The notes: generated by a model not told the origin, from the sequence alone. Positions 34,811-44,366 are shown, counted from the stretch's first letter. The stretch is 64,000 bases of DNA from Sphingomonadaceae bacterium (GCA_029268145.1 JAJUHA010000005.1:40590-104589); one strand, 5' to 3'. Made by a program: numbers and translations.

Positions 34811-36229
34811 TTGCCGGCTTCCGCCCGGCCGGCGGGCCAGCTTCTCCGCGTCCTCGGGCTTGGCTTCGGGTTGGCGACCGTCGTCGGCGGCGTGATCGGC
34901 GCCGGCATCCTGCGCCAGCCGGGCGTGGTGGCGGGTGCCGTCGGGGATCCGGTCCTCATCGTCTCGCTGTGGGTCGCGGGCGCCATCATGGCCGCCGTCA
35001 ACGCCTTCACCGTGGTCGAACTGGGGTCGAGCCTGCCCCGGGCGGGCGGGCCCTATGCCCTCGTCACCCACGGCCTCGGGCCGCGCGCCGGGGCGGTCAT
35101 CGGCTGGGCCGACTGGTTCAACGGCATGTCGACGCTCGCCTTCCTGGCGGTCGCCTTCGCCGAGTTCCTGCAGCGCGCCGGCCTGTTTGCCGACCGGCCG
35201 CTCGGCCTGCTCGCCGTCGCCCTGGTGCTGGCCGCCTTCGTCCTCAACTGGACCGGAACGCGCACCAACGGCTTCGCCCAGACGCTGTTCTGCGCCGCCA
35301 AGGGGTTTGCGCTCGCCCTCATCCTCGCCGGCCTGCTGCTGGCCCCCGCCGCCGCGCCGCCGCCGCTGCAGGCGCCGGGCGCGGCGCTCGGGCTTGCCGC
35401 ACTCGCGCTCGCCATGCGCGCCATCCACAACAGCTACACCGGCTACCAGACCCCCATCTATGTCGGCGAGGAGATGGTGAACCCGGCCCGCAATGTCGCC
35501 CGCTCGGTGTTCGGCGGCCTCGCCGTGGTGGCGGGGCTCTACATCCTCATCAACATCGCGCTCCTTCGGGTGCTGACGGTCGAGGATATGGCGGCCTCGC
35601 CGCTCGCGCTCGCCGAAGGGGCGGTCCGGGCTTTCGGGCCCGGTGGCGGCGTGGCGGTTGCCGCCTTCGGAGTCCTTTCGGTGGCAGCGTCGGTCAACCT
35701 CCGGCTCATGACCCACAGCCGTGGCGCCTTCGCCATGGCGCGGGATGGGGCGCTTCCGGCCCCCCTCGCCCGGGTGGCGCCCGGAGGCTCGCCCCGGGTT
35801 GCCCTGACCCTCACCATGCTGGGGGGCGTCGCGCTCGCCGCCTCGGGCGCCTATCTCGCGATCGTCGCGATCAACGCGCCCTTGCGGATCCTCATCGAGA
35901 TTGCCCTCATCGCCACCCTCATCCGGCTGCGACGGACGGCGCCCGAGCTTCCCCGGCCGTTCCGGATGCCGCTCTACCCGCTGCCGGCATTGCTCGCCCT
36001 CCTCGCCAACACGGTGCTTCTCGCCGCCGTCATCTGGGAGGATCCCGCCAACAGCGGAATCGCGATCGGCGCGACCGCGACCGCGGCGCTGTTCGTCTGG
36101 TGGCGGGGGCCGGCGCGGTACCGGGGCACGGCCGGGGCACGGCCGGGGCCGGCGAACCCGCCGTCTGCTGGCTACGCCGCGCTTCGCCCGACGCGCGCAT
36201 CCGACGTGAACCGGAAGTCCGGCCAGTGA
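34811..36229 (+). CDS. APC-family amino-acid transporter
   Basis: A 472-residue protein with about twelve helices. It contains the APC helix-1 signature GGVIGAGILRQPG, then SLPRAGGPYALV, and the motif YTGYQTPIYVGEEMVNPARN in the middle. The last 35 residues are Pro/Arg-rich and unlike the family; they overlap the 3' end of the broken regulator on the other strand by 58 bases. The start is TTG 34811, three bases after the [2Fe-2S] gene, so the two are probably cotranscribed. The substrate is unknown. Confidence 0.88.
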   Translation: MPASARPAGQLLRVLGLGFGLATVVGGVIGAGILRQPGVVAGAVGDPVLIVSLWVAGAIMAAVNAFTVVELGSSLPRAGGPYALVTHGLGPRAGAVIGWADWFNGMSTLAFLAVAFAEFLQRAGLFADRPLGLLAVALVLAAFVLNWTGTRTNGFAQTLFCAAKGFALALILAGLLLAPAAAPPPLQAPGAALGLAALALAMRAIHNSYTGYQTPIYVGEEMVNPARNVARSVFGGLAVVAGLYILINIALLRVLTVEDMAASPLALAEGAVRAFGPGGGVAVAAFGVLSVAASVNLRLMTHSRGAFAMARDGALPAPLARVAPGGSPRVALTLTMLGGVALAASGAYLAIVAINAPLRILIEIALIATLIRLRRTAPELPRPFRMPLYPLPALLALLANTVLLAAVIWEDPANSGIAIGATATAALFVWWRGPARYRGTAGARPGPANPPSAGYAALRPTRASDVNRKSGQ

Positions 36230-38070
36230 TCACCCTCCCGCCAGAAGGCGGCAAGACCGACCCGCTGCATCAGATGGCCAAAGGCAGGCAGCGCGCGGAG
36301 CGGCGCGCAGTCCTCACCGAAAATCATGTGAACGACGGGCGCCTCATAGGCGCCCATCCGATCCAGCATCATGGCGCCCTCCTGGACGGCGCCAAGGCGC
36401 GCGAACATGATCGCCGCGATCTCGTGTTAGCCATCCCCGCGTTCCATCCGGACGAGGATCTCCTGCCTGCCCGGCGGTGGCCTGTCCCCGATCAGAAACC
36501 GGAACCAATCCTCCATCATCGGCGCATATTGGACGAGAGCCTGGGGCCAAAGCTCCGGGTGGGACTCCAGCAGGCTCCGCGCGTCTTCGCGGCGGCCCGC
36601 GCCGACCAGCTGCATGATCAGCTCGAAAAGGCCTTCCGTGCTCGGCATCAGTGCCAATGCCAGCTCGCCAGCATTCGCTGCCTCCCGATAGGCGCCAACC
36701 AGCCGCAGGGACTGGCCGAGCGCAAACTGCGCCGCAGGGCTGAGGGGATCGCGCTCCACCCATCAGCGGGACTGTGCAACCGCGGCCCGGCGTTGCCCCA
36801 GCTTCAGCAAGGTCGCAGCCGCCACGCCGTTTCGCTTGAGCGCCTCCTGAGTGGCTCTGTGCGCTTCCGACCAGGCGCCCAGATAGCCCATGGCGGAGGC
36901 GATCGTCAGATACGGCTCCGTCAGGGTCGGCTGGAGGTCGCTGGCCCGATGCGCCGCCGCGATCGCCGCCGTCAGCCGGTCCCGATCGAACACCGTGCCG
37001 CGTGGGGCCGTTATCCATTGGCGGTAGGCGTTCCGCAGTCTGACGCCGCCCAATGCGGCCCAGGCCTCGGCAAAGCCAGGATCGCGGGCAACGGCGCAGT
37101 CGAGGAGCGCCTCGATCCCGCTGGCCATCTCCGCCCGTCCGATGCTGCGTCGGGCCCGCGCGGTGAGATAGAGGAGAAGCGCCTCCGGATCGACCGGCCG
37201 CCCAGCGCTCGGAGGCCCTGCCACCCCCGCGCTCGCCGCGATCCGCGCCAGCAAACCATCCCGCAGACGGAAGAGGTCGCTTGTCGGGCCCCGTCTCATG
37301 TCCGACCAGAGAATGTCCCCGTCCGGCGCCCCTCTCAGCTCGGTTGAAACCGTCATTTCGCCAGCCGAGACCGAAACTTCTCCGCGAAGCACCAGGGTTG
37401 CGCCAAGGAACCCGGCGACACCGGCCGGATGCCGCTTTTCCATTGGCGATCGGAAGCTGGAGGCAGCACCAACAGTGTCCATGCCCGCAAGGCGCCCGGC
37501 TTTGTCCGGCAGTTCGGTGACGAAGCCGTCCACCAGCGAGGCCGCTGTTCCCTCGCCTGCGGCAAAGGGCAGTACGGCCAGCCGCTCGCGTTTGGCCGCC
37601 ATTCCCGGGCGCCGCGCAATGGCGAGGATGGCAGGTCCCGCAACGGCAGCCGCACCCGCCGCCAGGACGAGACCGCGCCGTGAAACGGGGGCCGCCGGGG
37701 TGGGCACGACCCTCTCGAGCGGAGGGGGTGCGGGCGATTCCGCAACCAGCCGGTACCCCGCCTTCGGGATGGTCTCGATCCGGAACACGCCGGCCGCGAT
37801 CCCCTCCGTCGTCTGGCGAAGCCGGGATACCGCCCGGAAAACCGCCTCATCGCCAATGGCCCGGCCGCCCCACACCCTGTCCACCAGGTCATCGCGGGAG
37901 AGGATTTCACCATCGGCCCGGATCAGGGCCGCAAGCACCTGAATGACCTTCGGTTCCAGGAACAGTTCGCGGCCATCGTCGTGGAGCAGCCTGCGCTTGG
38001 CCGGTTCGATCCGGAGCGGGCCAAGACGCAGGCAGACAGGCTGGTTCAGACGCACATCGGCGGCGACCAT
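36172..38070 (-). pseudogene. CadC-like winged-helix regulator with two in-frame stops
   Basis: One continuous frame of 633 codons interrupted only by TGA at 36763-36765 and TAA at 36427-36429. The part before the first stop (435 residues) has an OmpR/CadC-type winged helix (about 15-110; ..LEPKVIQVLAALIRADGEILSRDDLVDRVWGG..), one membrane helix (about 132-152) and a periplasmic sensor region. The two pieces after the stops (111 and 84 residues) continue in the same frame and look like the TPR-type C-terminus (DPLSPAAQFALGQ.., then LRALPAFGHLMQRVGLAAFW). No indel is needed. The first piece alone would keep the DNA-binding domain, so some function may remain. It diverges from the PEP-CTERM gene at 38307. 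Confidence 0.78.
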
Positions 38071-38306
38071 ATCCTGTCCACCCGAATGTGAGGCATGTTT
38101 CGCCACCTGCCTGCGGGAGGCAAGGTTATCCTTTTGCCAATCCGCAATCAACGCGGTCCCGGTCGCGGTCCGAGTTCGCCCGTCAGAACTTTGTCCGGGG
38201 AAAATCAGCGATCCGTCCTGTGCCGTCAGCCTCGCTCCGCCCTAGGCCCGGACCTGGATAGCGGCTGGACATTCCGCCTGCCGCATCCCGAAGAGGAGGT
38301 CATGCC

Positions 38307-39002
38307 ATGCAGATGTCTTTCGTCCGCGGCCCGCTGGCGGCCCTGACTGCAATTCTCGTCACCGCGCCGGCCAGCGCGACCCTCTGGCTGGAGCCCGTCA
38401 TCAACTTCGTGCCAGGCAAGGGCCCCGGCCCGCTCAGCTTTCCGCTGTACGACCCCGCGTTCCTGAACGGGGCGACCGGCGAGCCGTTCGCGACAGCCGA
38501 CGAGCCCGGCGAAATTGTCACCTATCCCGCCGGCGTCCCGCGTGACGAGGAACTGGATGTCCTCAGCGTCTGGAACAACACCCGCTACGTCATCACCTCG
38601 CTGACCATGTCGATCGTCGGAGAGGCGTGGCAGCCGGAGCCCTTCTACTTCTTCATCTATCGTGACCCGGACGTGGATGCCTTCTTCGGAAATGCCAACG
38701 GGGATGGGTTCATCGGCCAGTCCGACATCTTCCCGATCATCACGGCTTCCAATGGAGGCCGTACCATCACCCTGTCAGGCGGTGAAATCCCCGTTGGCGG
38801 TCGTTTCTCGGATGCCATCTTCGCGATCACCAGCGACGGCCTGCCGTTCAAGGCTGCCATCGATGCGAGCTTCGACGGCTACTTGGTGCCCGAGCCGGCG
38901 ACCTGGTCGATGTTGATTGCGGGCTTCGGCCTGGTGGGTGCCATGGCCCGGCGCCGGCGCGAGGCTGCCGCGCCTTGCCAATTGGGCTTCGCACGATCCT
39001 GA
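38307..39002 (+). CDS. PEP-CTERM sorting-domain exported protein (2)
   Basis: A 231-residue secreted protein with a signal peptide (about 1-24) and an aromatic beta-rich middle. A loop with EF-hand/dockerin-like spacing (N129, N131, D133, D140 in NANGDGFIGQSD) suggests a Ca2+ site. The sorting tail PEPATWSMLIAGFGLVG starts at residue 195. A GAGGAGG box precedes ATG 38307. It is transcribed divergently from the broken CadC-like regulator and ends in a hairpin. The function is unknown. Confidence 0.82.
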   Translation: MQMSFVRGPLAALTAILVTAPASATLWLEPVINFVPGKGPGPLSFPLYDPAFLNGATGEPFATADEPGEIVTYPAGVPRDEELDVLSVWNNTRYVITSLTMSIVGEAWQPEPFYFFIYRDPDVDAFFGNANGDGFIGQSDIFPIITASNGGRTITLSGGEIPVGGRFSDAIFAITSDGLPFKAAIDASFDGYLVPEPATWSMLIAGFGLVGAMARRRREAAAPCQLGFARS

Positions 39003-39020
39003 CAGAAGCGACATCCGCCC

Positions 39021-39054
39021 CCCGCTCCGACCGCCTCGCCGGCCGGAGCGGGGC
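39021..39054 (+). terminator. Terminator-like hairpin after PEP-CTERM gene 2
   Basis: CCCCGCTCCG (39021-39030) pairs perfectly with CGGAGCGGGG (39045-39054) around a 14-base loop, 18 bases after the stop codon. A poor T-run follows. Confidence 0.55.
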
Positions 39055-39247
39055 TTCGCGCGCCCGGCTCATGCGAACGGTTCGAAGGGTTGGCGACATG
39101 TTCAGCCGATGCGGCAGCCGGGGGTGAAGCCCGCCGGTCCGCCACGGCATGGACGAGGCGGAATGAGGAAGGATGGGGCGTGGGCCAGGCCTGTGCCGTC
39201 GGTCGACCTGGGCGGCCGGCCCGCCGGCGCGCCGGCCCCAGCCCAGA

Positions 39248-39385
39248 AGTCGGCAAAGACATGCGTTTCCGCTTCCGCCCCCAGGATGCGTCGTGACCCC
39301 CGGGTGGGCTGGCCCCGCCGTTCGCGCGAAGCGCCAGTGCGCGCCCGACTGATGGGCGTGGGCGGGGGCTCCAGTGGCCGCGGCG
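39248..39385 (-). pseudogene. Remnant of the 3' end of ilvD
   Basis: On the minus strand this reads AHAHQSGAHWRFARTAGPAHPGVTTHPG and then, after one frame change, ETHVFADF. It matches the C-terminus of the intact IlvD in this window ([28 protein letters not shown], then ETHCFADI). At DNA level the 30-base block 39331-39360 differs from 41871-41900 at two positions. No other part of ilvD is present and the normal stop is lost, so it is a dead fragment, probably from an old partial duplication or a lost second dehydratase gene. Confidence 0.78.
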
Positions 39386-39457
39386 CGGTTCGTCGGGTGG
39401 CGCCGCCGCTGAGGCGAGCGCTCGCTCGGGAGGCGCTTGCCTGCGTCATCGCCACCG

Positions 39458-40243
39458 TCATCCCCACGGCGCGCGCCGGCCGCGCGCAGCGGCGGCACCA
39501 AGGCCGTCGAAGGCCGATCGCGACCTCCGCTCTCCCGGAGTGCCAGGCGCGTCGGCCGTGCCGTCGCACAGGGCGAGGAGCCCCGCGACCTGGCGCAGGC
39601 GGATGACCCGATACCCGGTCTCGATCAGGCCCCGCTCCTCGAGGTCGCGCAGCGCCTCGATGAGCGCGGTGCGCCCGATCGCGGCCATTGCGGCGAGGTC
39701 GGCCTGCGGCACCTCGACCCGCCAGCCGTCAGCGGGGTCCGCCCCCGCGAGCGCGACCAGCAGGGCCGCCACGCGCCCGATGGTCGACTGCCGGCGGAGT
39801 GCGGAGACGATCGAGAGCGTCGCCCGGAAGTTGATGGTGAGCAGGCGGGCGATGGCGGCGTCGAGCCCGGGGGTGGAGAGCGCGAGGGCGGCGAGGCGCC
39901 GCGGTGCCAGCGTCAGGAGGGTGCAGTCCTTGCCGGCTGTGGCCGAGACGGCGCTCGCGAGCCCCTCGGGCGGGGGCATGTCGGCGAGCACGAAGCCCGG
40001 TGTTGCAATGGCGAACAGGCCTGGGTCTTCCGGGCCCGACACGATCTCGAGACGGACATGACCATCGGCGATGCCGACCAGTCCGGCCGGACCGCCGCGG
40101 GCATCGTAGATCCGCGTGCCCCGCGGCACCTTCACCAGTGCGGCCGCCGCGAGGACGCAGCGGCGAATCCCGGGTGACCCGGTCGCGAGCCACCGGCCCT
40201 CGCCCACCACCCGCTTCGCATCCGCCCTCTCGAGGTACGACAT
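39458..40243 (-). CDS. Crp/Fnr-family transcriptional regulator
   Basis: A 261-residue protein. A cyclic-nucleotide-binding-like beta domain (about 35-125) is followed by a dimer helix (INFRATLSIVSALRRQ) and a Crp-type winged helix (VEVPQADLAAMAAIGRTALIEALRDLEERGLIETGYRVIRL). There is no N-terminal Fnr cysteine cluster. The phosphate-binding RxS motif of cAMP-binding Crp is not evident, so the ligand is unknown. ATG 40241-40243 is the start. It diverges from the broken gene at 40350. Confidence 0.8.
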   Translation of the reverse strand: MSYLERADAKRVVGEGRWLATGSPGIRRCVLAAAALVKVPRGTRIYDARGGPAGLVGIADGHVRLEIVSGPEDPGLFAIATPGFVLADMPPPEGLASAVSATAGKDCTLLTLAPRRLAALALSTPGLDAAIARLLTINFRATLSIVSALRRQSTIGRVAALLVALAGADPADGWRVEVPQADLAAMAAIGRTALIEALRDLEERGLIETGYRVIRLRQVAGLLALCDGTADAPGTPGERRSRSAFDGLGAAAARGRRAPWG

Positions 40244-40349
40244 CGTTCGTTTCCGGACATATTCTCATGGCTGACGATGCTAGCGCAACGGCCGTGCCTC
40301 GTGTGGTCGTCCACTCGGGCCCGTGCCATGAACTGGAGGACATGCAAGA

Positions 40350-40819
40350 ATGAAACCTTCTTGGTGGGTCATTCCCCTGGCCGTCGGGCTCGCCGCGCAG
40401 GCTGAGGCGCAGGCTGCGGCGTAGACTGCGGCGCAGACACCGGCGGCGGCCCCGGCTTCGGGCCTGATGGGGCTTGATGCCGAGACGACCCGCATCATCG
40501 TCGAGACGAGCCAGAAGGCGAACGTCCGCGCCTTCCAGATCCTCATCGAGGGCGCCCGCGACGAGAAGCTGGCTGCGCTGGAGCAGGACCCGGTCGACTG
40601 GCCGCGGCTGGTCAAGGCGATCGAGACCGAGAAGGCGCTCGAGACGCTCCGCGTGAACCGCGCGCTCGACGCCGAGCTCGAGGCCTTTGCCCGGATGACG
40701 CCCGCGCAGCGCCGGCAGGTCGCCGCGGCGTCGCGGAAGCTTCGCCGGACCATCCTCGAGATGCAGGGCCAGACGCGGAAGTGGAACGCAACAGCCAGCG
40801 CAGGAGACAGGGCACGTGA
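40350..40819 (+). pseudogene. Spy/CpxP-like periplasmic protein with amber codon
   Basis: ATG 40350 has a GGAGGA box 9 bases upstream and starts a signal peptide (MKPSWWVIPLAVGLAAQAEAQAAA). It then meets TAG at 40422-40424, flanked by Gln/Ala codons, so a CAG-to-TAG change is the simplest reading. The same frame then encodes a helical protein (..ETTRIIVETSQKANVRAF.. to ..MTPAQRRQVAAASRKLRRTILEM), like periplasmic heavy-metal-sensor/Spy-type proteins. Near 40775 the likely end lies in another frame: a TGA at 40817-40819 overlaps the GTG of the next gene, which implies a further indel. It may be dead, or partly a sequencing artefact. Confidence 0.6.
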
Positions 40820-41570
40820 GCATCTCGTTCCGTTCCGTCGCGGGTGCCTTCGCGGCGGCCTCGCTCGCGGGAGGCCAGATCGCGCCTGCCCCGGCGCCGT
40901 TCGCGCCGCTGGGCGTGGCACTCGCCAAGGCCCAGGCGGACCGTGTCATCGCCTGCGCGTCGCGTGGGATGTCACGGACCAACTGCCGGATCCCGGGGGG
41001 GCGCGCGCCGTCACCCTCGTGCGGCAGGAAAGCCGCGCCGTCTGTGCCGAGGGCCGGAGCTGGGGCTGGGGAGGGACCACGCTCTGGGTCGATGCGGGCT
41101 GCGCCGGCCTCTTCCGCGTTGCCTTCGACGGTTTCGGCGGCAGCGGCGGCAGCTGGGGCGGCAGCGGCGGCTCCTGGGAGCAGTCCTCGCAGCATCACGG
41201 GGGCGGCGGATCCGGTGGTGCAGTGGCGGGCGGGCTACTCGCCGCGGGCCTCATCGCGGCGCTGGTGGCGGCCGGAAAGTCGGCGAACCACGGCAGCGGG
41301 CCGCCCGCGCAGCTCCAGGCCAGCTTGAGGGAATTCCCGAGCGCCTCCCGAACCGAAGCCCAGGCCTGCCTGAACGAAGCGGCGCGCCAGGTCGGAGCGA
41401 CGGGGGGCACGTCCGTCCGCCTCGATCGGGTGATCGCGTCGCGCCAGCAGCCCGACGGCGCGTGGCGCCACCAGGCCCTGCTGACCAAGGTCTGGCCCGA
41501 TCACCGCCAGCAGATGCGGATGGACTGCGTTGCGAGCGGCAGCCGGGTGCGCGCCTTCGACGTGAGCTAG
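40816..41570 (+). pseudogene. DUF3011 exported protein, frameshifted in a G7 run
   Basis: GTG 40816 (overlapping the upstream stop) opens a signal-like N-terminus and VIACASRGMSRTNCRIPGG, the first half of a DUF3011 repeat. The second half, VTLVRQESRAVCAEGRSWGWGGTTLWVDAGC, is in another frame. The switch falls on a run of seven G (40995-41001); six would restore one frame. Downstream come a Gly/Ser-rich stretch (FGGSGGSWGGSGGSW), one hydrophobic helix (about 41217-41274) and a soluble end stopping at TAG 41568-41570. Whether the G7 is real, phase-variable or an error is open. DUF3011 proteins are of unknown function. Confidence 0.7.
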
Positions 41571-41783
41571 AGCCCGCTCCGACCACCAACGCTCATGCAG
41601 CCCCTCGCCGGGTGGCCCGGGATCGGGGTGTCAGGGGGCGGGCAATGCGCTGACCGGGCCCGCGCCAGCGATCGTTCCCATCGGCGCGGACCGGGGCCGT
41701 TCGGCGAGCGCGGAGACTGCTTCTTCGCCCGGTCCTCGGGGAGTGGTCCCTAGATCGGGTGACGTCGCGCGGGCGCCGAGGCG

Positions 41784-43499
41784 TCAGATGTCGGCGAAGC
41801 AGTGGGTCTCGGCCGCAGCACCCGGGTGGGTGGTGGCACCCAGATTCGCCGGCCCCACCGTCTTCGCGTAGCGCCAGAGCGCGCCCGACTGATAGGCGTG
41901 GGCGCGGGGGCTCCAGCGGCGGCGGCGCTGGGCCAGCGTCGCCTCGTCGACGAGAAGGTCGATCGTGCCGGCCTCGGCGTCGATCCGGATGAGATCGCCA
42001 TCCTCCACGAGCGCGATCGGGCCGCCGTCGGCCGCCTCGGGGCCGACATGGCCGATGCAGAAGCCCCGCGTCGCACCCGAGAAGCGGCCGTCGGTGACGA
42101 GCGCCACCCGGTCCCCCATGCCCTGGCCGTAGAGGGCGGCAGTGGTGGCCAGCATCTCGCGCATGCCGGGGCCGCCCTTCGGGCCCTCGTAGCGGATGAC
42201 GAGGACCTCGCCCTCGCGGTAGTCGCGCCGCTCGACGGCCGCGAAGGCCTCCTCCTCGCTGTCGAAGCAGCGCGCCGGCCCCTCGAAGCGGAGGTTCGCC
42301 ATGCCGGCCACCTTCACGATGGCGCCATCGGGCGCGAGGCTGCCCCAGAGGCCGACGACTCCGCCGGTGGGCGACAGCGGGTTCGAGACCGGGCGGATGA
42401 CCTCCTGGTCAGGGTTCCAGCGGATGTCGGCGAGATTCTCGGCCACCGTCCGGCCGGTGACGGTCAAGCAGTCGCCGTGGAGGAGGCCGGCCTCGAGCAG
42501 CGTCTTCATCACCATGTGGACGCCGCCGGCTGCGTGCATGTCCTTCGCCACGAAGCGGCCGCCGGGCTGGAGATCGGCGAGCCAGGGGGTGGTGCGGAAG
42601 ATCTCCGCGACATCGGCCAGGGTGAAGCGGATGCCGGCCTCGTGCGCCATCGCGGGCAAGTGGAGGGCTGCGTTGGTCGAGCCGCCGGTGGCTGCGACCA
42701 CGCGGGCGGCATTCTCGAACGCTTCGCGGGTGCAGATGGCGCGCGGGCGGAGATTGCGCTCGAGGAGGTGCATCACGGCGCGGCCGGCGGCGCGGGCGAT
42801 TGCCGCCCGGCTCTCGTGCGGGGCCGGCGCCATGTTGCTGTTCGGCAGCGAAAGGCCAATGGCTTCCGCCACGCAGGCCATGGTGTTGGCGGTGAACTGG
42901 CCGCCGCAGGCGCCGTCGCCCGGGCAGGCGACGCGCTCGAGCGCCTCGAGGCGCTGGAGCGGGCAGCTGCCCGCCGCGTGCGCGCCCACCGCCTCGAACA
43001 CGTCCTTCACCGTCACGTCGCGGTCCTCGAAGCGGCCGGGGAGGATGGAGCCGCCATAGACGAAGACCGAGGGCACGTTGAGGCGCAGCATCGCCATCAT
43101 CATGCCCGGCAGGCTCTTGTCGCAGCCGGCGAACCCGACGAGGGCGTCGTAGCAGTGGCCGCGGACGGAAAGCTCGATCGAGTCGGCGATGACCTCGCGG
43201 CTGACGAGCGAGGACTTCATGCCCTGGTGGCCCATGGCGATCCCGTCGGTCACCGTGATGGTGTTGAACCGGCGCGGCGTGCCGCCGGCCTCGATCACGC
43301 CTTCGCGGGCGATGTCGGCCTGGGCGTCGAGCGCGGTGTTGCAGGGCGCGCTGTCGTTGCCGGCCGAGACCAGGCCGACGAAGGGGCGCAGGATCTCCTC
43401 CGCGGTCATGCCCATGGCGTAATAGTAGCTGCGGTGCGGCGCCTTCGCCGGACCGAGCGAGACATGGCGGCTGGGCAGGCGGGACTTGTCGAACGGCAT
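41784..43499 (-). CDS. ilvD: Dihydroxy-acid dehydratase
   Basis: A 571-residue [Fe-S] enzyme that forms 2-oxo acids in isoleucine and valine synthesis. The three cluster cysteines lie in [21 protein letters not shown] and [35 protein letters not shown] is the late signature. It ends [12 protein letters not shown]. The start is ATG 43497-43499. A decayed copy of its 3' end lies 2.4 kb away on the same strand. Intact and normal in length. Confidence 0.95.
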   Translation of the reverse strand: MPFDKSRLPSRHVSLGPAKAPHRSYYYAMGMTAEEILRPFVGLVSAGNDSAPCNTALDAQADIAREGVIEAGGTPRRFNTITVTDGIAMGHQGMKSSLVSREVIADSIELSVRGHCYDALVGFAGCDKSLPGMMMAMLRLNVPSVFVYGGSILPGRFEDRDVTVKDVFEAVGAHAAGSCPLQRLEALERVACPGDGACGGQFTANTMACVAEAIGLSLPNSNMAPAPHESRAAIARAAGRAVMHLLERNLRPRAICTREAFENAARVVAATGGSTNAALHLPAMAHEAGIRFTLADVAEIFRTTPWLADLQPGGRFVAKDMHAAGGVHMVMKTLLEAGLLHGDCLTVTGRTVAENLADIRWNPDQEVIRPVSNPLSPTGGVVGLWGSLAPDGAIVKVAGMANLRFEGPARCFDSEEEAFAAVERRDYREGEVLVIRYEGPKGGPGMREMLATTAALYGQGMGDRVALVTDGRFSGATRGFCIGHVGPEAADGGPIALVEDGDLIRIDAEAGTIDLLVDEATLAQRRRRWSPRAHAYQSGALWRYAKTVGPANLGATTHPGAAAETHCFADI

Positions 43500-43547
43500 G
43501 GCAGGTCTCCCTTGGGCGCCCGCTTCAGCGCGGGAGCGCGGGTCCGG

Positions 43548-44300
43548 TCAACCCCGCCACAGCAGGCCGGCGAAGAGGGCCAGCCCGATGGCGACGACGA
43601 GGAGCTTGACTGCCCGGTCGGGCACATGGGCGATGAGCCGCGCGCCGAGATAGCCGCCGGCCATCGAGGCGGCGCCCAAGATGAGCGCGGGCGCCCATGC
43701 CACTTCGCCCGAGGCAGCGAACACCGCTGCGCCGGCGAGGTTCATGGCGGCGGCGAAGGCGTTCTTGTTGGCCTGCGCTGCCTTCACGGTCGCGCCGGCA
43801 AGCGTGAAGAGGGCGAGCATGAGGAAGCCGATCCCGCCGCCGAAATAGCCGCCATAGACCGAGACGAGCGCGTGGGCGGTCACCACCGGCCCGCGGGCGA
43901 GGTGCGCGGCCGCGACCGGCCGGCCGAAGGCGCCGCGGGCGAAGAGGAGGGTGGCCGCCAGCACCAGCCAGGGCAGCATGGCCGCGAAGAGGTCGGTCGG
44001 TGTCTGGAGCAGGAGCCAGGCGCCCAACGCGCCGCCGGCAAGGCTGATGGCGAGCAGCAGGCCGAACCCGGTCGCGCCCACGGGTCCGGTGAGGCGGCGG
44101 TTGGCGAGCGCGGTGGTGATCTGGCCCGGGAACAGCGCGGTCGTCGAGGTGAGGTTGGCGACGCGGGCGTCGAGCCCGGTCAGCATGAGGGCAGGCAGCG
44201 TCACGAACGAGCCGCCGCCGGCCAGCGCATTCTGCAGGCCCGCCCACAGGCCGGCTGCCAGCAGGATCCCGATCTCGATCGTGCCCCAGCCCCCGTCCAT
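43548..44300 (-). CDS. TauE/SafE-family permease
   Basis: A 250-residue membrane protein with about seven to eight hydrophobic helices. The family patterns [18 protein letters not shown] near the N-terminus and [17 protein letters not shown] in the second half are both present. TauE/SafE proteins export sulfite or sulfur-containing acids; the substrate here is unknown. ATG 44298-44300 starts it, 66 bases from the divergent glmM. Confidence 0.88.
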   Translation of the reverse strand: MDGGWGTIEIGILLAAGLWAGLQNALAGGGSFVTLPALMLTGLDARVANLTSTTALFPGQITTALANRRLTGPVGATGFGLLLAISLAGGALGAWLLLQTPTDLFAAMLPWLVLAATLLFARGAFGRPVAAAHLARGPVVTAHALVSVYGGYFGGGIGFLMLALFTLAGATVKAAQANKNAFAAAMNLAGAAVFAASGEVAWAPALILGAASMAGGYLGARLIAHVPDRAVKLLVVAIGLALFAGLLWRG

Positions 44301-44366
44301 CTTCCCTGCCTTGCCGCGCCGACCGCTCCGGGTCTATCGGGACCGCGGCTAGAGGCGGAGAGCCGC

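Larger units (their letters stand above)
39003..39457. other. Intergenic region with decayed sequence
   Basis: 455 bases between the second PEP-CTERM gene and the Crp-like regulator. It contains the terminator hairpin at 39021-39054 and an ilvD remnant at about 39248-39385. The rest shows no gene I can support. Confidence 0.6.

Noticed and set aside
36763..36765. TGA as selenocysteine codon in the regulator
   Set aside because: No selenoprotein family match, no visible downstream hairpin, and a second stop (TAA) follows in the same frame.
40267..40353. 28-codon frame upstream of the amber-bearing gene
   Set aside because: No RBS of note, no conserved features, and it overlaps the RBS of the next gene; kept as noise.
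40467..41570. A single 367-codon protein joining the Spy-like and DUF3011 parts
   Set aside because: The middle of this frame is Arg/Gly/Pro-rich without homology, while another frame there encodes a signal peptide and the first DUF3011 half.
41802..44366. Plus-strand frame running into glmM
   Set aside because: Antisense to ilvD and TauE; glmM homology starts only at ATG 44367, which has its own RBS.
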